A stretch of 64,000 bases of DNA from Chelonoidis abingdonii (taxonomy: Eukaryota > Chordata > Testudines > Testudinidae), in assembly GCF_003597395.2 (NCBI RefSeq), contig NC_133770.1, forward strand, positions 94,445,279 to 94,509,278, read 5' to 3'. Shown here one piece after another: positions 58,026-64,000 of this stretch. Position 1 is the first letter of the stretch, and every line of letters begins with the position of its first letter. The position numbers were made by a program, and so were the translations under genes. The notes under the pieces are model-generated. The model was not told where the DNA came from and ran no database searches. It saw only the letters and a program-made list of their open reading frames with translations.

Positions 58026-58694
58026 TAAAAATGAACATTGCGTCTTATGTCTTGTTTTTTCTCTTTGGGTTCTCCTGATCCAACTGTGGTTATTATAGGT
58101 GTTAGTTAAGAAGTAACTGAGGTCTTCACTCCTTTTTCACCTTGATTTGTACCACTTAAACATATTTTTACCTCAGAGGAATACCACAGATAATCCGACT
58201 GAAGTCAGCAGTAAAGAATCATTTACTTCAATGAACATTAGATAAGGACCTATGGACATAGAGACCACTGAAGTCAATGGGAATATTTCCATTGATTTCA
58301 GTGGCTGCTGGTTCAGACCCTGTGTGAGCAGCGTACATACTTTCTGTGCTAAGAGACTGATGGGGGTTCAGCAATTTCCTTCTCAGAAAGAACAGTTCCT
58401 TTCTGGAATCCTTTGCAGTAGTTCTGCCTGAGGCACTATAGTTGAGTTGGATGGTTTCACCAAAGGCTTACTTTCTATTTTCTTGTCCACATAAAGATCC
58501 ATGTACATAATTATACTTCAAGATATTGTCTGTTAAACAGCAACAGCAGTGATGATTCTAGTTAAAAGTGTAGGGCAGTTTCCACATATAAAGCACCATT
58601 TTCATTTGTTCTGTAAAACTCAACATTGGTCTAGAGTGGTGAATAGTCTGGACTAGTAGCCATGGGAGAGATTCCCAGCATCTAAAGCAGGATA
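58026..58694. other. Unassigned non-coding DNA with one short palindrome
   Basis: 58262-58320: 'accactgaagtcaatgggaa' and 'ttccattgatttcagtggct' are inverted halves. Nothing else recognised. Confidence 0.5.
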
Positions 58695-59085
58695 AAATTC
58701 TTCAGCCAAAACTTTTTTCACCAAAAAATGCAGTTTGAGTCAACCAAAATATTTTGTGAATTTATGTTGAATTCACCAAATTGTTTTGGTCAAACAAAAC
58801 CCAACAAAATTCCATCCCAAATCAAAATGTTTTGGCTTGGCATTTTTGAAATATTTCAATTTTTCAGTTCAAAATGACTGTTTCTTTTGGATTGTAATTC
58901 GATTTTATATTTTTTAAAAGGAGGTTTTAAAAAACCACAGAAACAGTATATTTTGTTTGACTCCAAATAATTTTTATTTCCAATTTTTTTTGAGTTGTCA
59001 CAAATGTCACAACATTTTTGGTTTGAGTAAACCTGAAACAATTTTTTTCACTAATGTTTTGGTACGGTCACTGAACCAAAAAAAT
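58695..59085. repeat. A+T-rich 'ttttcaccaaaaaatg' repeat
   Basis: 'aacttttttcaccaaaaaat', 'aaatattttgtgaatttatg', 'atcaaaatgttttggcttgg' and 'tcaatttttcagttcaaaat' are opposite-facing T-rich and A-rich arms. Confidence 0.5.
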
Positions 59086-59749
59086 CAGTTATATGCACAG
59101 TTCTACCAGCATCCCCATAACCTGGCCGTAGGCTGGGAAGGAAGGTGGAGTGGTAATCATTAGTGTAAACTGCAGTAGTACTTAAAATGAGGGTGGGATT
59201 CCCTGCATGATGCAGCATGTTATTTGAGACGCTATTTCGCTCCCTATATCTGGTCAAAGATGTAAGATCAACCTGCTCTCCAGGACCTGTGGCAGTGTTC
59301 TCAGCCGAGAGCCTTTTTCTTGGAAACTCACTGCACCTGACGATTTGCCAGAATCCAAGTTTGGCAACCTATAAGCTGTATTATAAGACTTTTTGGCTTA
59401 ATCACTTTTTGATTAAGTTTTATTTTTATTTAGTTGACATCAGAGCAGGCAAGCCCTTAAGAGGGATTGATTTTATTGAGCCATTTCTAACAATGACTCA
59501 GATATGTTTGTTTGTTTTTAATGCATTCAGCTACCTCTGCAGTGAGTCCAGTTATAAATAGATACATAAATAAATAACCCCTAAGCTGCCCAGCTGACCC
59601 TAATAGTTCCTTCGATTATTATTTCAGTGTGCAGAGAGCAGACCATTGGGATGAGATTTGGAGCAAGATAGGAGAAGAGAAAGCGAGAAGTAGGAAAACC
59701 TGTTTATAAAATGGTAGAGTTAAGGCTCTCATCAACATACTGTCTGAGG
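59086..59749. other. Unassigned non-coding DNA
   Basis: The 114-codon plus frame at 59217-59561 shows no domain and no splice or promoter context. Confidence 0.5.
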
Positions 59750-60090
59750 GCTTCACAGACATAAATTTGTTCTCACAGCATCTTTGTGAGACAGGGAGGT
59801 ATGGAGCCTAGCACAACCTGGTTGTGGCCAGTAGGGCTTTTGCAATACAAATGTTAAACAACAATAGTATTATCCTCATTTTACAGATGAGAAACTGAGG
59901 CACAGAGAGATTCAGGTCCTGTTTTTACAGAAATGCTGAGCACCCACAACTCCAGTCTGACCAGCCAGAGCCCTGTACCTCTGCAAAAATCAGGGCCTAA
60001 TGTGATTTGCCCAAGGTCACACAGGAAATCATTGGTAGAGCTGGCAAATAGACACAGGTCTCCTGAGTTCTAACTCAATGATCCTTCATG
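59750..60090 (-). repeat. MIR-like SINE, reverse, with a nested short repeat
   Basis: 'tatcctcattttacagatga', 'gaaactgaggcacagagaga' and, after an interruption, 'gtgatttgcccaaggtcaca' and 'acacaggtctcctgagttct' are core and head in reverse. The interruption (about 59930-59998) is the short 'cagaaatgctgagcacccac...aaaatcaggg' repeat. 59805-59855 is a tail piece in the opposite orientation. Confidence 0.75.
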
Positions 60091-61069
60091 CCTTAATATT
60101 TTCACCATCGTCCCAAATTTCCCAAAATGTTTCTAACAGACATCTATTAACCCTGATCATAAGGTAGCTACATATTGATGGTCAAGGGCAGAGGCGAAAA
60201 GACAGTCAATTAATCTGTGCTAACAAATCTTTGATTTCCGTTTCCCAGCAAGATATAGTGTGTGAGCATTTGGACATCAAGGTTGCTTACTCTTCAGTAT
60301 CTAATTGCCCACATCATTTTGTATCACCTCTATTCTTTGTCATGAACTGCTAGCCTTATGTTTGTTACCTGATGGAAATGGGATAATCTGGAAAAAAGTT
60401 CAAGTTTTAGAATTAGATTTGGAATGTCACATTTTGGAGGCTTGAAAATCATTTGAAACTTTAAAGGGAAAAAAAATTCCATGAAAAATTACTCAGAATC
60501 AAGTAGAAAATATTTTTCTTCCTAAATTAATTTGCATCTCATAGTCTGAAACAATAAATAAAGGCTCATTCTCTGTTTTGTCTCCCTCTCAGTGTCTTTC
60601 TAATTATATCCCTCATAAAAGCTAAAATCTTCAAACTGCAAATCCTGGAAATATTTTTCAGCATGTCAATCTTACTACATATTTTCACTTTACCCTTTAT
60701 TAAAGCCCCATTTATCATCTAACTACTGTACAAAATGTTCCTGTGCTAGGGCACATGTGAAGTATGCAGCTATGATACAGCAATTACAAATTAAAATAAC
60801 AATCATTATATTCCTTCTTCACCCGCCCAACACACTAGCACTGGCAATTTCCAGCCCCCAAACCATCTTCAATTAACCTCCTCTTTGAAAAGCAGGGAGA
60901 GTAGATGTCTCTTGAAGCTTGCTCTCAAGGTAAGAGAGTCTGAGCTTTTTTACACCATCTTAGAGAGAGGAATGAGAAAGCAAGTTCCACAGTGGAAGAC
61001 ACTAAGCACTCCATTCTCCATTTACTTTTAATGGGAGTTGTGTGTCTAAATATCCCATACAATACTTTG
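60091..61069. other. Unassigned non-coding DNA
   Basis: 60405-60560 is A+T-rich with 'gaaaaaaaattccatgaaaa'-like words, possibly the same family as 58695-59085. No gene recognised. Confidence 0.45.
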
Positions 61070-61180
61070 AAATTATCCTGGGACCCGATCCTGCAAACAC
61101 ACATGTGAGTTCAAAGTGACTACTCCCACGTGTAAAGTTACTCACTTGTGTAAGTATTTGCATGATCAGGGCCCTAGTAT
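61070..61180. repeat. Short palindromic 'gggacccgatcctgcaaac' repeat
   Basis: 'ctgggacccgatcctgcaaa' and 'tttgcatgatcagggcccta' are inverted halves; 'gtgactactcccacgtgtaa' lies at the centre. Confidence 0.7.
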
Positions 61181-63189
61181 GAGACTGCTGGCTTGAAAGA
61201 CATAGTATATAATGTATCAAATCAATGGCTGCCTTTTTCTTCTGAACTTAAGAGTTTCTTGCTATTAAAAATCAATTCATCACTTACAGCACTATTCTTA
61301 AAAATAAAATGAATTGAGCTGTAGCATGGGAGCCAGATATTTTGTTTCCCCTTTCTCCTGCCCCAACCACTCTGCTCACTTGAATTGTAATGGAGGGTAT
61401 TTTATTCTGTTCTTTTTGAATTTGTTATACATTTACAAAACCCCAAACAAAGTGAGAACATTCCATTTGGTGACCAATCCTCCATAGCACTGCTTATCTG
61501 TGTATTTACAAGTGTTGATTGTAAGAGAGACAGTGCCAAGGATTTAGCAATTCTCTTGCTGGCCCCATATAAGAGAACTTGAACCTCTTAACTTTTTATT
61601 TTTATTTTTTGTGCTGGCAGATCAATTTCTAATGTAATATAAAATTTTTCCGAGATGCATTCTTCCTTCTCATCTATTCCATTTAATATTATGTTAGTGG
61701 AGAGGTGGATTTTTTATTTATTTATTTTGGTAATCTGGTGGCATTGCCCTTTGAATTAGTCTATAGTGTTTTATAATTGACAATCTATAGGACCATATAT
61801 TTATACTAGCGTAAATCAGGAGTAACTGCACTGAAGTCAGAGGAAGGACACTGATGTGAATGAGAGCAAAGTGAGGTTCAGAATATTTTTTAAAATGTGC
61901 ACACTGGGTATATATGTATGTATGTGTCATGCAATAGCTTCTGTGGTATTTGAAAGGATAGTAAGCCCTGAAGAGCCTGTATGTTCACAGAGGATCTTAT
62001 CAGTTGTTGATGAGGCCCTGTCCAGTCTTACAGACAGGCAGTTTCCTTCTGCACTGGGGCACTAGCCTGCTGTGGAGCCAGCAGAAAGGTGATAAGCCGC
62101 AGAGAAGATTTTTTAGGAGTCTTGCCTATCTTTCACACCAAGTGGCCAGAGCACATTTTCCACAGTTGCCACTTACAGATATGCAGGCTGTTTTTGGATA
62201 AGGTCAAGAAAGAAATAGGAAAAGGGAGCAAATGGTTTCCAGCTAGCTTCCTTTCAGAGTCCCATAGGAATCTGGAGACCTGGGGTTAGACCTAATTTTT
62301 TTTTTTTATATAAGTCTCTCATGGCTTATAAGTGCAGCCAGACAAGGTAGCTATGGAGTCACTCAGAGAAAGAGACAGATTTCAGACTAGCTATCAGTAA
62401 TTCACTGTCTGCAACTGCCAGGCAGGAAAAGGCTGAGAATTCTGGCATTTGATAGGAAAAGCCTGAGCTAGGCCAAACTGCAAAACCTTTCAATCCTGTT
62501 ACAGGAAATAGGTTTGCAAAATTTACCTTTAGCCAAACTCTTAGTGACTCTTTCACAGGTCAAGTACCAAGGCAACACAGCCCCAGAACAAAAATGTGTC
62601 TCTGCTTTCTTCGAAAGTGAATCCAAATACTGGAAGAGAAAAGCCTTATCTCTCAGTGCGGTTTCTCTTACTCTAGATCTCTAGGGGAATGTGAATGCAT
62701 TAGGCCTGAGTTTAGCATTTGTGTAAGGTAACATTGGGAAACTCCATGGGAGGCTTAAACTGATGTCTGAGGTGGCTATAGCTGAGAATCTGATTTTTTA
62801 TGAGGCATCATCTGACTGTTTGACCCCTAGCCTTTTCTAAAAATGTTTTTTAAATTACGTTAAGAACTGAAAATGTAATAGTGTCAGAGGAACATATGTA
62901 GCACATAGAAAAGATTTTACAGTGGTTTCATTAAGCTAGAATGGATTGATGACTTAGTCCTTGAACTAGTATTTCAACAAATAGGTACCACACTACCACT
63001 GTCTCATCCTACAGAACAGGGATGCTTCCAAACAATTTCATTTTTTCAGCATCTGCAGAACCTGGCTCTCCCACTCTGTTGAAAATGGAAAACATTTATT
63101 GTGGGCTTTTATAGAACTGTCGATTCATGCAGGTCATTAGAAGTTTACCCCAGGCTGTGACAGCTACAAGACCATCTCTGGGTACTTTA
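61181..63189. other. Unassigned non-coding DNA
   Basis: 61800-61855 has a weak 'gcgtaaatcaggagtaactg' repeat phrase. Short TTTA and GTAT runs occur at 61715-61730 and 61906-61926. No gene recognised. Confidence 0.5.
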
Positions 63190-63692
63190 CAGTGGTTCTC
63201 AAACTTATTTGATCTCACCCTCCTTTTTTGTGCCTGGAGTAGTTTAGGCCCCCTGCCTCCCGCCACACAAGTTCATATACTGATTTAAAACACAACAACA
63301 ACAAAACCATGCAGCTCTCACTAAATATTAAAAGCAGTAAGGCATTGATTCAAACAGAGCCAACAATCCATTGTAATAAGAGCAAAAGCAAAACTGTGAT
63401 TGGGGTCGATGCTTACAATTAAATGTGCACACTGTGTCATAGCAAATGGATTAATGTACAGATGGTAACAACTTTGTATAATGCTACATAAGCTTAACCG
63501 AAATCTGTCAAAATGCACAGCGCCATCTGAGCACCTGATATGTCTGGAGGAATCAGCTTTGCTAGTTATTCATTGCTGTGGGTAAAATGTGCGCAGTAAG
63601 TTTATTTTTTCCTAAAGCTTCTCACATACCCCAAATATACATTACACATTCCCCGTCCCCACAGAGGGCCTACCTCCTAGTTTAAGAAGCTC
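63190..63692. mobile_element. Degenerate hAT-type MITE
   Basis: Left end 'cagtggttctcaaacttatt' matches the CAGTGGTTCTCAAAC terminus of hAT (Charlie-like) elements. The right end 'ctagtttaagaagctctg' is its weak inverse (reverse complement CAGAGCTTCTTAAACTAG). No clean 8-bp target duplication is seen. The interior is non-coding. Confidence 0.6.
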
Positions 63693-64000
63693 TGCTTTAA
63701 AATATATTTGTCTGACACTCCGTAGAGGAGTGGATTATTTTAGCATGCAGCGTAACATTTACACATTAACTCTAATTCTGTTCTTTCCTGTGATGCAATA
63801 TCCTCACAATCCAACAGGTAAGAATGTTTACTTCTACAGCGCAGAGAAGTTCATCACATTAGTGCTGTAAGATGCATTGTCAGATGCTTTAAAGATTAAT
63901 TTTATTTAAAATTAGTACTTCTCAATATTACAATTGACTAACCATCCTTGAATAAAAGGATGCTATAGCAAAGTGCACATAACTCTATACAGGCAAATTT
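63693..64000. other. Unassigned non-coding DNA
   Basis: Nothing recognised to the end of the window. Confidence 0.5.

Overview
The window reads as non-coding nuclear DNA from a vertebrate, most likely a turtle (Testudines). No host protein-coding exon, rRNA, tRNA or CRISPR array could be supported. The turtle call rests on the mix of interspersed repeats: degraded CR1 LINE, MIR-like tRNA-derived SINEs, PIF/Harbinger elements with Testudines-type ends, hAT MITEs, and short inverted repeats built on phrases such as 'gatcctgc' and 'cttcaatggg'. I recognise these from memory and have not searched a database. The region is either a gene desert or the inside of a very large intron.

Layout. 1-6.9 kb: the end of a hAT-type repeat, then mostly unassigned sequence with SINE pieces. 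6.98-7.93 kb: a solo LTR with a 5-bp target duplication. 10.6-12.3 kb: the 5' end (LTR, leader, start of gag) of a related LTR retrotransposon on the minus strand. 13.3-16.1 kb: a PIF/Harbinger transposase relic whose terminal repeat is split by a 1.66-kb palindromic hAT element with its own 8-bp target duplication. 17-29 kb: SINEs, MITEs, one very small hAT MITE (19.49-19.64 kb) and GC-rich hAT-type repeats. 29.5-31.5 kb: a 2-kb non-autonomous Harbinger-like element. 39.9-42.0 kb: a hAT MITE, a hairpin-bearing MITE and a second Harbinger transposase relic. 42.35-43.50 kb: a second solo LTR family with visible TATA box and polyadenylation signal. 43.8-46.6 kb: a long, broken CR1 LINE that abuts the reverse-transcriptase region of a minus-strand Ty3/gypsy-like element running to an LTR at 48.78 kb. 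49.4-64 kb: short palindromic repeats, an L2-like fragment, MITEs and SINEs in otherwise unassigned DNA.

The genes do not form a pathway. All coding material seen is transposon-derived and is broken by stops or frameshifts, except that the C-terminal hAT dimerisation region (15.07-15.71 kb) is still open for 211 codons. The value of the window is as a layered record of insertions: several junctions are good enough to order events (hAT after Harbinger; CR1 probably after gypsy) and to define exact element ends. I found no convincing novel functional system.
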